Assembly: GCA_040902425.1 (NCBI GenBank)
Contig: JBBDXI010000054.1
Coordinates: forward strand, 1 to 26,871
DNA: 26,871 bases
Direction: 5' to 3'
DNA from: JBBDXI01 sp040902425
GTDB lineage: Bacteria > Planctomycetota > Phycisphaerae > Phycisphaerales > UBA1924
Shown: positions 14,378 to 21,381 of the stretch, one piece after another
Position numbering within the stretch: position 1 is the stretch's first letter
Layout of the letters: every line of letters begins with the position of its first letter
Position numbers and translations under genes: made by a program
The notes under the pieces: generated by a model
What the model was told of the DNA's origin: nothing
The model's database searches: none
Seen by the model: only the letters and a program-made list of their open reading frames with translations

Positions 14378-15997
14378 ATGAACCCGCTCCCGCTGCTCGC
14401 CGCGACCGCCGCCGACACCAACGCCCTCAGCCCGCTGTGGCTGTTCCTGGGCGGGGCGGTGATCCTGCTCCTCCTCTTCTTCGTCATCTACATCACCACC
14501 CGCTACCGCCGCTGCCCCTCGAACCGCATCCTGGTGGTCTACGGGACCATCGGCGGGCAGAAGGCCAGCAAGTGCCTCCACGGCGGCGGCACCTTCGTGG
14601 TCCCGCTCTTCCAGGACTACGCCTACCTGTCGCTGGAGCCCATGGTCATCGACATCCCCCTCGAGGGCGCCCTGTCGATGAACAACATCCGCGTGAACGT
14701 CCCCGCCACGTTCACCGTCGGCGTCACCACCGACCCGATCCGCATGAACAACGCCGCGGAGCGCCTGCTCTCGCTGAACAACGGCCAGATCCGCGAGCTC
14801 GCCCAGGACATCATCCTCGGCCAGCTGCGCCTGGTCATCGCGACGCTCACGATCGAGGAGATCAACCGCGACCGCGAGAAGTTCATGACGCTGATCAACG
14901 AGAACGTCGGGGAGGAGATCAGCAAGATCGGCCTCGACCTCATCAACGTCAACATCCGCGACATCACCGACGAGTCGGGGTACATCCAGGCGATCGGCAA
15001 GAGGGCCGCGGCCGAGGCCGTGAACCGCGCCAAGGTCGAGGTCGCCCAGCAGGAGCGCGAGGGCGCCACCGGCGAGGCCATGGCCGTCCGCGAGCGGACG
15101 GTGAAGGTCGCCAGCGAGATCGCCCAGGGCGTCGAGGGGCAGAAGCTGGCCGAGCAGAAGCAGCGCGTCGCCGTCGCGGCCATGGAGGCCGAGGCGGTCA
15201 AGGGCGAGGTGCAATCCAAGCGCGAGCGTGAGGTGGCCACCGCCCAGCGCGAGGCGGAGATCGTGGCCAGCAAGAAGGCCGCGGAGCAGGAGCAGCGGAT
15301 CCGGGTCGCCGACGCCGAGTCCAAGGCGACCCTGGGCGAGAACACCAGCCGCGCCCAGATGGCCGAGTCCAACGCCAAGCTGGCCGAGATCCAGGCCGAG
15401 GCGCGGCGCCGGGCCCAGGTGGCCAACGCCAAGGCGGCCGAGGCCATCGCCATCGCCGAGCGCGAGCAGGAGAAGGCCCGCCTGGCGAAGGAGCAGATCG
15501 CCCCGCAGGAGATCGAGAAGCAGCGGATCGAGATCGCCGCCGAGGCCGAGGCCGAGAAGCGCCGGCGCGAGGCCCAGGGCGAGGCCGACGCCATCCTCGC
15601 CAAGTACGAGGCCGAGGCCAAGGGCGTCCAGCAGGTGATGGAGGCCAAGGCCGAGGGCTACCGCAAGCTGATCGAGGCCTGCGGCATTGACTCCACCGTC
15701 GGCCCCACCCTCCTCCTGATCGAGCAGTTGCCGAAGATCGTCGAGCAGCAGGTCAAGGCGATCCAGAACCTCAAGATCGACAAGATCACGGTGTGGGACA
15801 CCGGCACCGGCGGCGGCGGCAATGGGCACGCCGGCGGCGGGCGCAACACTACGGCCGACTGGCTCTCAGGGATGGTCGGGGCTTTGCCGCGCATCCACGA
15901 GCTGGCAGCCCAGGCCGGGATCGAGCTGCCCGAGGCGCTCGGCAGGGTCAAGCCCGAAGGCGGCGGCGGGAAGAAGATCGTGGACCGCGGGACGTGA
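14378..15997 (+). CDS. floT: Flotillin (SPFH-domain membrane scaffold)
   Basis: This is a 539-residue membrane protein. One N-terminal hydrophobic segment (about 18-41, LWLFLGGAVILLLLFFVIYITT) precedes the SPFH domain (about 45-210), which includes GGGTFVVPLFQDYAYLSLEPM, NNIRVNVPATFTVGV and LRLVIATLTIEEINRDREKF. A long EA-rich coiled coil (about 212-430, with repeated E-A-E and A-x-A-E units) is the flotillin oligomerisation stretch. The end (about 430-539) has GIDSTVGPTLLLIEQLPKIVEQQVKAIQNLKIDKITVWD, a typical flotillin C-terminus, then a Gly-rich tail. It probably organises lipid domains in the membrane with the NfeD-like protein just upstream. Length (about 500-550) is usual for FloT/YuaG, longer than FloA. 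The symbol is given on that ground. Confidence 0.88.
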   Translation: MNPLPLLAATAADTNALSPLWLFLGGAVILLLLFFVIYITTRYRRCPSNRILVVYGTIGGQKASKCLHGGGTFVVPLFQDYAYLSLEPMVIDIPLEGALSMNNIRVNVPATFTVGVTTDPIRMNNAAERLLSLNNGQIRELAQDIILGQLRLVIATLTIEEINRDREKFMTLINENVGEEISKIGLDLINVNIRDITDESGYIQAIGKRAAAEAVNRAKVEVAQQEREGATGEAMAVRERTVKVASEIAQGVEGQKLAEQKQRVAVAAMEAEAVKGEVQSKREREVATAQREAEIVASKKAAEQEQRIRVADAESKATLGENTSRAQMAESNAKLAEIQAEARRRAQVANAKAAEAIAIAEREQEKARLAKEQIAPQEIEKQRIEIAAEAEAEKRRREAQGEADAILAKYEAEAKGVQQVMEAKAEGYRKLIEACGIDSTVGPTLLLIEQLPKIVEQQVKAIQNLKIDKITVWDTGTGGGGNGHAGGGRNTTADWLSGMVGALPRIHELAAQAGIELPEALGRVKPEGGGGKKIVDRGT

Positions 15998-16032
15998 GCG
16001 GGCGTCGTCCTCCTCGCCCCGAACGTCATCTT

Positions 16033-16048
16033 CGCCCCGAACGGGGCG
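16033..16048. repeat. GC hairpin CGCCCC/GGGGCG near flotillin end
   Basis: CGCCCC-GAAC-GGGGCG, a 6-bp stem after the flotillin stop and possibly its terminator stem. Two similar stems flank the transposase gene further on. Confidence 0.5.
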
Positions 16049-16075
16049 CGTGGCTGTAGCCGCGGGCGCCGCCCG

Positions 16076-16103
16076 CCCCCCCCCCCCCCCCCCNNNNNNN
16101 NNN
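16076..16103. other. C18 run followed by a 10-N assembly gap
   Basis: Eighteen C at 16076-16093 lead directly into the gap at 16094-16103. Bases next to the gap are low-confidence; the C run may be a sequencing or assembly artefact. Confidence 0.8.
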
Positions 16104-16141
16104 CAGCCGGCCCGCCCGTGGATTGCGTCCTCAAGAGGAAC

Positions 16142-16682
16142 CCGCCCCGGACGGGGCGGCTGGAGCCTGCGCAGCGCGGTAGGCTGGCTTCATGCCAGGC
16201 ACCTTCACCAAACTTGTTTACCACCTCACCTTCAGCACCAAGCACCGCCTCCCGCACATTGCGCCCGACATCCGCCCGCGGCTCTATGACTACCTGGGCG
16301 GCTCGATTTGCGGCGAGCGCGGCACGCTCTACGCGATCGGTGGGACCGCCGACCACGTTCACCTGCTCATCCGCTGGCGTCCCGATATGAGCCTCTCCGA
16401 CCTCATGCGGAACGTGAAGGGCGGGTCGTCGACGTGGGTGCACCAGACGCTCGGCTTGCGCGAGTTTGCGTGGCAGGAGGGGTATGGCGCGTTCACCGTC
16501 AGTCAGTCCGGCATCGAGGATGTGAAGGCGTATATCGCGAGGCAGGAGGAGCATCACCGCGTAAAGACGTTTAAGGAGGAATACATCGAGTTCCTTGACC
16601 GGCACGAGATCGAGTACGACCTCAAGTACGTCTTCGACTGACCCCAACCGCCCCTCCGGGGCGGCGTGCCCTTCGGGCACGC
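16142..16682 (+). mobile_element. IS200/IS605-like Y1-transposase element (possible REP-associated type)
   Basis: A single Y1-transposase gene (16192-16641) lies between GC hairpins: CCGCCCC-GGAC-GGGGCGG-type at 16142-16159 on the left, and CCGCCCC-TCC-GGGGCGG at 16648-16664 plus CGTGCCC-TTC-GGGCACG at 16665-16681 on the right. Subterminal hairpins and absence of long inverted ends are what this transposon type uses. Exact ends cannot be fixed, and the N gap is only 40 bases upstream. Lack of an orf B/TnpB fits IS200 or a REP-associated transposase. Confidence 0.55.
16192..16641 (+). CDS. tnpA: IS200/IS605-family Y1 transposase
   Basis: This is a 149-residue HUH-type single-strand DNA transposase. 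The metal-binding HUH pair is His55-Val56-His57 in GGTADHVHLLI, and the nucleophile is probably Tyr114 in VKAYIARQEEHH, with Gln118 next to it as usual. The opening YHLTFSTKHRLPHI and the block WQEGYGAFTVSQS are typical of the Y1_Tnp family, with the C-terminal EIEYDLKYVFD. All catalytic residues are present and the frame is open, so it may be active. The start ATG 16192 has no good ribosome site, but TAGGCT lies 6 bases upstream. Classification as IS200-like versus REP-associated (RAYT) is uncertain; either would explain the palindromes in this window. Confidence 0.88.
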   Translation: MPGTFTKLVYHLTFSTKHRLPHIAPDIRPRLYDYLGGSICGERGTLYAIGGTADHVHLLIRWRPDMSLSDLMRNVKGGSSTWVHQTLGLREFAWQEGYGAFTVSQSGIEDVKAYIARQEEHHRVKTFKEEYIEFLDRHEIEYDLKYVFD

Positions 16683-16810
16683 GTTCCTGCTTTGAGGTGA
16701 ACAGGCTCAGCAGACCGCGGCCCAGTCGCGCGGCGCCGCTTGGCCGTTGACGCGCTGCCGACAGAGTTGGCAGCGAGAACAGTGCATCGCCGCCTATTTG
16801 ACCCGGGTCT

Positions 16811-17353
16811 TTAGAGCACCGCCGCCACCACCAGCACCACCCCCACCGCCGCCGTCAGCACGCCCTTGACCAGCAGGGCCGCAAACCGCCCCACCGCCGC
16901 CCCGCGTCCGACCCGCAGCGAGTCCTCCCAGGTCCGCCCCCCCACGCCCCGCTCCGCGACCACCGCCCCGATCCCGGCCCCCGCCACCGCCCCGATCAGC
17001 GTGCCCGCCAGCGGCACGGGGATGAAGACCGTCCCCGCGACCGCGCCCAGCAGCGCCCCGATCACCGACCCGGCCGCGCCGCTCCGCCCGCCGCCGCTGC
17101 GCTTCGCCCCCACGGCCGACGCGGCCAGCTCGTAGGCCTCCCCCAGGAGCGCCACGCCCGTGCACACGCCGATCGTCCACCACGAGAACGGCTCCTCGGG
17201 CAGCACGAACCCGTACGCCCCGGCGATCTGCAGCCCCACCGCCGCCGCCAGCACCAGCCACACCCCCGGCAGCGTCAGCAGCGTCACCACCACGCCGGCC
17301 AGCGAGGCCAGCGCCATGATCGCCCCCGCGAGGATGGCCCACCAGATGGTCAT
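16811..17353 (-). CDS. DUF456-like membrane protein
   Basis: This is a 180-residue integral membrane protein. The order is one helix (WWAILAGAIMALASLAGVVVTLLTLPGVWLVLAAAVGLQIAG), the PEEPFSWWTIGVCTGVALLGEAYELAASAVGAKRSGG loop with a conserved Glu, then GSVIGALLGAVAGTVFIPVPLAGTLIGAVAGAGIGAVVAE and a last helix (FAALLVKGVLTAAVGVVLVVAAVL). This Gly/Ala-rich hairpin with a central LGE-x-YELAAS motif is the pattern of DUF456. Start ATG at 17351-17353. The short intergenic gap to the 17479 gene contains an 8-base repeat (17376-17431). Possible hairpin CGCTGCC/GGCAGCG lies beyond the stop at 16753-16775. Biochemical role is not known for the family. Confidence 0.75.
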   Translation of the reverse strand: MTIWWAILAGAIMALASLAGVVVTLLTLPGVWLVLAAAVGLQIAGAYGFVLPEEPFSWWTIGVCTGVALLGEAYELAASAVGAKRSGGGRSGAAGSVIGALLGAVAGTVFIPVPLAGTLIGAVAGAGIGAVVAERGVGGRTWEDSLRVGRGAAVGRFAALLVKGVLTAAVGVVLVVAAVL

Positions 17354-17375
17354 GCGGGGACCGCGCGTGGCGGTT

Positions 17376-17431
17376 GAGCGAACAGGTGAAGAGACGAACA
17401 GGTGAACAGGTGGAGAGGTGAAAGGTGACGA
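17376..17431. repeat. GAACAGGT short tandem repeat
   Basis: Degenerate 8-base units (GAACAGGT, with variants like GGAGAGGT and GAAAGGT) repeat about six times between the minus-strand stop at 17479 and the 17353 start codon. It belongs to the same class of stop-proximal short-period repeat as the others in the window. Confidence 0.65.
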
Positions 17432-17478
17432 GGGTCAGGCCGGGACGGGGAGTTACTCGGCGCCGGCGGGCGCGGGTT

Positions 17479-18276
17479 TCAGTCCTCCGCGGCCCCGCCC
17501 CCGCCCACCGGGGCCTCCTCCTTCTCGTCCCCGTCCTCCTCCTGCCGGTCGGGGAAGGCCGCCCGCTCCAGCTCCAGCACCCAACTCTCCAGGGGCGCGT
17601 AGCGGTACAGGTCCAGCTTCACCTCGCGCCCGCCCAGCTTGGCGTGCGACGGCTTCACCCGCAGGAACACCAGGTACTTGTCCCACTTGCGCTTGTCAAC
17701 ATCCTCGAGGTCCGCCGGCGTGACCGACGCCCCCTCCGGCAGCGTCAGCTCCAGCTTCTCCCCATCCCACCGGTAGCGCTTCCGCGACACCGCCAGGAAC
17801 AGCCCCCCCAGCCACGCCGCGCCCCCGAAGCCCACCGCCGTGATGATCCACTGCACCGGGATGTCGTACCACTCCAGCGGCTTGGGCTGGGCCCCCTGGG
17901 CCCACTTGGCCTCCAGCGCCTTGAAGCGCTCCTCCGGCTGCGCGATCGCCGTGTGCTCCGGCGTCAGCCGCCCGATGATCTCCAGCGACAGCAGCCAGTT
18001 CAGGCGGGCCCTCTCGACATCGCTCAGGGCCCGCTGCGCGCCGCGCAGCCTCGCCAGCTCCTCGCGCGGCTGCTCGACGCTCACGCGGCTGGTCAGCGGC
18101 CCGGTGGTCTGCGACGCCTTCAGGTACTCGAACAGCCGCGTCTCGGCGTACTTCGCCCCGCGATTGGGGTACGCCACCGTCGCGTCGTACAGCCCGTAGA
18201 CCCCGAACCCCAGGAAGAGCACGAAGAACACGGCCATCTTCAGGTACCACGGCCGGTTCAGGGTCGTCGTCTGCAT
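17479..18276 (-). CDS. Hypothetical membrane protein with large cytoplasmic domain
   Basis: This is a 265-residue protein. ATG 18274-18276 was chosen because the upstream extension is Arg/Gly-rich and a GGAG ribosome site lies about 8 bases before it. One membrane helix is near the N-terminus (about 12-30, LKMAVFFVLFLGFGVYGLYDA) and a second near the middle (about 142-160, WIITAVGFGGAAWLGGLFLAVS). Between them is a helical, probably coiled stretch of charged residues (REELARLRGAQRALSDVERARL). After the second helix a beta-rich cytoplasmic domain starts with RYRWDGEKLELTLPEGASVTPADLEDVDKRKWDKYLVFLRV, and the end is acidic/Gly-rich. This two-helix layout with a C-terminal domain occurs in planctomycete hypothetical proteins. 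No function is recognised. Confidence 0.72.
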   Translation of the reverse strand: MQTTTLNRPWYLKMAVFFVLFLGFGVYGLYDATVAYPNRGAKYAETRLFEYLKASQTTGPLTSRVSVEQPREELARLRGAQRALSDVERARLNWLLSLEIIGRLTPEHTAIAQPEERFKALEAKWAQGAQPKPLEWYDIPVQWIITAVGFGGAAWLGGLFLAVSRKRYRWDGEKLELTLPEGASVTPADLEDVDKRKWDKYLVFLRVKPSHAKLGGREVKLDLYRYAPLESWVLELERAAFPDRQEEDGDEKEEAPVGGGGAAED

Positions 18277-18394
18277 CGCGCGCTCCGGAGTCGGGCATCG
18301 GCCGCGGGCTTCCCGCCCTGTGAAGACAGGCAAGCCCGGTGATGAAGAGGAACCGGGGAGGGGTTAGGGTATACGACGGCCCCGGTCCCCGGGG

Positions 18395-18628
18395 TCACCC
18401 TTCCTGGCCCGCGACCGCCAGCGCCAGCGACCACCACCGCTCCGCGAGTTCTCGGCCCCCCGGGCGTGCCCGGAGGCGGTCGAACCCCCCGCGGTCCACC
18501 CGCCGTACGGGGATCCGAGGGATCGGCCTCGGCGAGGCCAGGGCCGCCGTCAGCCACCGCTCGTGCGCCCGGCGGAACAGGTCCGCGCGGGTGGGCGTAT
18601 CGCCCCGCCTGGAAGATCCCCGGAGCAT
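18395..18628 (-). CDS. Small hypothetical protein
   Basis: This is a 77-residue, Arg-rich protein. The stretch DLFRRAHERWLTAALASPRPIPRIPVRRVDRGGFDRLRARPGGRELAERWW has the look of a compact conserved unit (helix, then PRIP-xxxxD-xGGF), so I think the gene is real in spite of its small size. The start ATG 18626-18628 has TACAAT 7 bases upstream (plus 18636-18641), which would give a leaderless transcript, and no ribosome site. It lies divergent from the DNRLRE gene. A fragment with a similar ERWLT string is at the left edge of the window. Function is unknown. Confidence 0.6.
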   Translation of the reverse strand: MLRGSSRRGDTPTRADLFRRAHERWLTAALASPRPIPRIPVRRVDRGGFDRLRARPGGRELAERWWSLALAVAGQEG

Positions 18629-18635
18629 CGCCCCG

Positions 18636-18641
18636 ATTGTA
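18636..18641 (-). promoter_or_regulatory. TACAAT -10 box giving a probable leaderless transcript
   Basis: The minus-strand TACAAT (plus ATTGTA, 18636-18641) matches TATAAT at 5 of 6 positions and stands 7 bases before the ATG, so transcription would begin at the start codon. The -35 region is not recognisable. Confidence 0.4.
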
Positions 18642-18757
18642 CCGGCCCCCCGGGAATTCACGCCCCCCGCATGGCCGCGGCCCGGGACGACATTTAGAGT
18701 TGTAGACGGGCGTTCGCGGCCCCGTGCGTTCCCCCGGACCCCGGAAAGAGAGAGTCC

Positions 18758-19654
18758 ATGACCACCACGACCCTGCTCTCGTGCGCGGGCCTCGCCCTCG
18801 CCACCGCCGCCCCGCTCGCCCTCGCGGATGAGGTCACGCTCAACCCCAGCAAGGACAACACGATCTACTTCAACGGCACCCAGAACCTCAGCAACGGGGC
18901 CGGCGATTACATCTTCTGCGGCATGACGGCCGAGTTCCCCGGCGGCAACCCCCGGCGCGGGCTGCTCCGCTTCGATCTTGGCTCGATCCCGGCCGGCTCG
19001 ACCATCACGTCGGTGAAGCTCACCTTGTGGTTCGAGCAGGGCGCCCTGACCGCGACGGCCAGGACCTGCACGCTCCGGCGCGCCCTGGCCGACTGGGGCG
19101 AGGGCGACTCCAATGCGCTGGGCGGCGAGGGCCAGGGCGCCTTCGCTGAGCCGGGGGACGCGACCTGGTTTTTCAGCTTCTTCAACACACAGGCGTGGGC
19201 CGCGCCGGGCGGCGAGTTCTCGGCCACGGTAGGCGCCAGCGCCGCGGTCGCCTACTTCCCGGCCCAGGACTACGTCTGGGGCAACACGCCCGAACTGGTG
19301 GCCGACGTCCAGGGCTGGCTCGACACGCCCGCTTCCAACTTCGGCTGGTTCCTCGTGGGCGACGAGTCGGCGGCCGGCACCGCCCGCAAGTTCAGCAGCC
19401 GCGAGTATGAGAACGAGCTGCGCCGCCCGCGCCTCCTGGTCGAGTTCATCCCCCCCGCACCGCCGCCGTGCTACGCGAACTGCGACGAGAGCACGCAGCC
19501 CCCCGTGCTCAACGTCGCCGACTTCGGCTGCTTCCTCACCCGCTACGCCGCGGCGGAGGCCTACGCCAACTGCGACGAGTCCACCCAGCCCCCCGTCCTG
19601 AACGTCGCCGACTTCGGGTGCTTCCTGACGAAGTACGCCGCGGGCTGCCCCTAG
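18758..19654 (+). CDS. Secreted DNRLRE-domain protein with GC-type dockerin-like tail
   Basis: This is a 298-residue protein. A signal peptide is visible (1-23, ending in LALA-DE). A beta-rich DNRLRE-like domain covers about 24-232: VTLNPSKDNTIYFNGTQNLSNGAGDYIFCG, RRGLLRFDLGSIPAGSTITSVKLTLWFEQ, and a GNTPELVADVQGWLD strand. This family is usually a carbohydrate-associated or surface module. The last 61 residues (about 238-298) are two near-identical dockerin-like repeats beginning CYANCDESTQPPVLNVADFGCFL. Ribosome site AAAGAGAGAG precedes ATG 18758. The tail probably anchors or sorts the protein outside the cytoplasm; it is present in four other genes of the window. The DNRLRE call is fairly firm, the partner of the tail is unknown. 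Confidence 0.85.
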   Translation: MTTTTLLSCAGLALATAAPLALADEVTLNPSKDNTIYFNGTQNLSNGAGDYIFCGMTAEFPGGNPRRGLLRFDLGSIPAGSTITSVKLTLWFEQGALTATARTCTLRRALADWGEGDSNALGGEGQGAFAEPGDATWFFSFFNTQAWAAPGGEFSATVGASAAVAYFPAQDYVWGNTPELVADVQGWLDTPASNFGWFLVGDESAAGTARKFSSREYENELRRPRLLVEFIPPAPPPCYANCDESTQPPVLNVADFGCFLTRYAAAEAYANCDESTQPPVLNVADFGCFLTKYAAGCP

Positions 19655-19782
19655 CCCGGGGCGCCGCGGTCCCGCGCTGCCGCGGCCCCGCCCACGCGGT
19701 GAACGGCCGCTCATGACGCCGCGCGCCCACCCCTTGGCCGCGCTCCCCGCCCCGCGTAGGGTCCGCACAAGGGGGCGAACGC

Positions 19783-20091
19783 ATGGATGTTCAACTCGGC
19801 GATCTGTGGGGCCGGATGTCGCGCCTGGCGGGAAGCTGGCAGATGGGGCTGGAGGTGCACCACTCCCAGGGCGAGGGCGACCGCCCGCGCTGGCGCATCT
19901 CGCTGCTCCGCAAGGACGCCAGCGCCCCCGCGACCATCACCGTCGAGGATGAGGTGCTGGTCGAGGCCCTCCTGCGGGGCGTGTGCGCCGCCGAGGCCCA
20001 GGATGAGGCCCTGGAGGCCCGCCGCGCCCCGGCACCCAGCCTCCGCTTCCCGGGGGCGGTCCACGCCCGCGCCCGCAGCGCGGGGGCCTGA
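19783..20091 (+). CDS. Small hypothetical protein upstream of dnaX
   Basis: This is a 102-residue soluble protein: MDVQLGDLWGRMSRLAGSWQMGLEVHH, then WRISLLRKDASAPATITVEDEVLVEALLRGVCAAEAQDE, then an Arg/Ala-rich tail. The charged-hydrophobic pattern is protein-like and AGGGGG stands about 7 bases before ATG 19783. It ends 75 bases before dnaX. I do not recognise the family; it is not the YbaB-type gene often found next to dnaX. Confidence 0.65.
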   Translation: MDVQLGDLWGRMSRLAGSWQMGLEVHHSQGEGDRPRWRISLLRKDASAPATITVEDEVLVEALLRGVCAAEAQDEALEARRAPAPSLRFPGAVHARARSAGA

Positions 20092-20152
20092 GCGATCGGC
20101 CGCTGCAACCCGCCCGAGGCACCCGACGCCGGTGATCCGCGCCCGCTTTCCC

Positions 20153-20158
20153 TACAAT
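20153..20158 (+). promoter_or_regulatory. TACAAT -10 box just before dnaX
   Basis: TACAAT (5 of 6 to consensus) lies 8 bases upstream of the dnaX ATG. There is no Shine-Dalgarno sequence, so a leaderless or very short-leader dnaX transcript is suggested. The -35 is weak. Confidence 0.4.
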
Positions 20159-20166
20159 CCCCTCCC

Positions 20167-21381
20167 ATGGCCTACACCGTCCTCGCCCGCCGCTACCGCT
20201 CCCGTGACTTCGGCGAAGTCGTCGGCCAGGAGCCCATCGCCCGGACCCTCCAGAAGGCCATCGAGACGGGGCGCGTCGCCCACGCCTACCTCTTCACCGG
20301 CACCCGCGGCGTCGGCAAGACCTCCACCGCCCGCATCTTCGCCGGCGCCCTGAACAACCCGGATGGCAACCCCGAGATCCAGGCCGCCGTCATGGCCGGG
20401 CGCGACACCGACGTCATCGAGATCGACGCCGCCAGCAACACCGGCGTGGACAACGCCCGAGACCTCATCGCCAACAGCCAGTACCGCCCGCTGCGGGGCC
20501 GCTACAAGGTCTACATCATCGACGAGGTCCACATGCTCTCGATGCAGGCCTTCAACGCCCTGCTGAAGACCATGGAGGAGCCGCCGGAGCACGTCGTCTT
20601 CATCCTCTGCACCACCGAGGCCCACAAGGTCCCGGCCACCATCCAGAGCCGCTGCCAGCGGTTCGACTTCCGCAACATCCCCGTCGCCCGGATCGCCGGG
20701 CACCTCGGCGCGGTGATCACGCAGGAGGGGCTGACGGCCGAGCCGGAGCTGATCCACGCGGTGGCCCGCCTCGGCAACGGCTCGATGCGCGATGCCCTCT
20801 CCCTGCTCGACCGCCTCATGGCCTCGGGCGAGAAGAAACTCACCGTCGCCCTGCTCGAGCAGCTCCTGGGCCTGCCCGATCGCGAGATCATCTCCGGCCT
20901 CATTGACGCCCTGGCCTCCGGCGACGCCGCCGTCGCGCTCGGAAAGGCCGACGAGCTCCTCCAGCGCGGGGTCTCCCCCGACCAGCTCGTCGAGACCCTC
21001 GCCCAGCGGCTCCGCGACCTCATGGTCCTGGCCGCGTGCGGCCCGGCCACCGAGCTGGTCGAGCTCTCCGGGAAGGCCCGCGAGGAGGAGGCGGCCCGCG
21101 CCGGGGGCTTCGACGCCGCGGGGCTCGTCCACATGATCGCCCTCTGCGAGAGCGTCGAGCGCTCGCTGCGGGCCAGCGCCGCCGGGCGGGCGCTGCTGGA
21201 TGCCCTCATCGTCCGCCTCTCGATGACCGAGAAGCTGGCCGATGTCACCGCCCTCGCCACCGGCAAGGGGGCCGCGGGCAACGGCGTGACCTCTGTGGGG
21301 CAGGCGTCCCGCCTGCCGGCAGCCGGGACGGCTGCCCCACGGCCCGCCCCCGCCGGAGGGCCCCCCGCAAAAAAACGCTGA
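20167..21381 (+). CDS. dnaX: DNA polymerase III gamma/tau subunit (gamma-length product)
   Basis: The 404-residue zero-frame product is the AAA+ clamp-loader subunit. Walker A is GTRGVGKT at 45-52, Walker B YIIDEVHML at 116-124, sensor/arginine finger SRCQRFDFR near 166-174, then the lid and the helical domain III (GSMRDALSLLDRLMAS, VSPDQLVETLAQRLRDLMVLA). The zinc-module insertion between the Walker A helix and DVIEIDAASN is unusual: it reads ALNNPDGNPEIQAAVMAG with no cysteines, whereas DnaX normally has four. Frame 0 stops at TGA 21379-21381, right after an A7 run that carries the slippery heptamer A AAA AAA. A tau-type C-terminus continues in the -1 frame (see the 21375-21641 entry). A GC palindrome (21295-21340) encodes the linker just before it. 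Confidence 0.92.
   Translation: MAYTVLARRYRSRDFGEVVGQEPIARTLQKAIETGRVAHAYLFTGTRGVGKTSTARIFAGALNNPDGNPEIQAAVMAGRDTDVIEIDAASNTGVDNARDLIANSQYRPLRGRYKVYIIDEVHMLSMQAFNALLKTMEEPPEHVVFILCTTEAHKVPATIQSRCQRFDFRNIPVARIAGHLGAVITQEGLTAEPELIHAVARLGNGSMRDALSLLDRLMASGEKKLTVALLEQLLGLPDREIISGLIDALASGDAAVALGKADELLQRGVSPDQLVETLAQRLRDLMVLAACGPATELVELSGKAREEEAARAGGFDAAGLVHMIALCESVERSLRASAAGRALLDALIVRLSMTEKLADVTALATGKGAAGNGVTSVGQASRLPAAGTAAPRPAPAGGPPAKKR
21295..21340. repeat. Double GC palindrome inside dnaX
   Basis: Two adjacent perfect hairpins, GGCAGGCG-TCC-CGCCTGCC (21299-21317) and GGCAGCCG-GGA-CGGCTGCC (21318-21336), lie within outer GTGGGGCAG/CTGCCCCAC arms. They are in frame and encode a GQASRLPAAGTAAP-like linker about 30 bases before the slippery site. 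The element matches the portal copy at 13049-13071. Confidence 0.8.
21355..21381 (+). other. Probable programmed frameshift site in dnaX
   Basis: The elements in order are GGAGGG (21355-21360, Shine-Dalgarno-like), 8 spacer bases, A7 (21369-21375) read as GCA AAA AAA, then CGC and TGA (21379-21381). A AAA AAA is an ideal -1 slippery heptamer, and the SD-like spacing resembles the E. coli dnaX site from memory. A small GCTCTC/GAGAGC stem (21390-21395, 21414-21419) is possible downstream. Confidence 0.7.

Noticed and set aside
20167..21381. dnaX as a truncated pseudogene
   Set aside because: The ATPase is intact and the -1 frame downstream is tau-like, so a programmed shift explains the stop better than decay.
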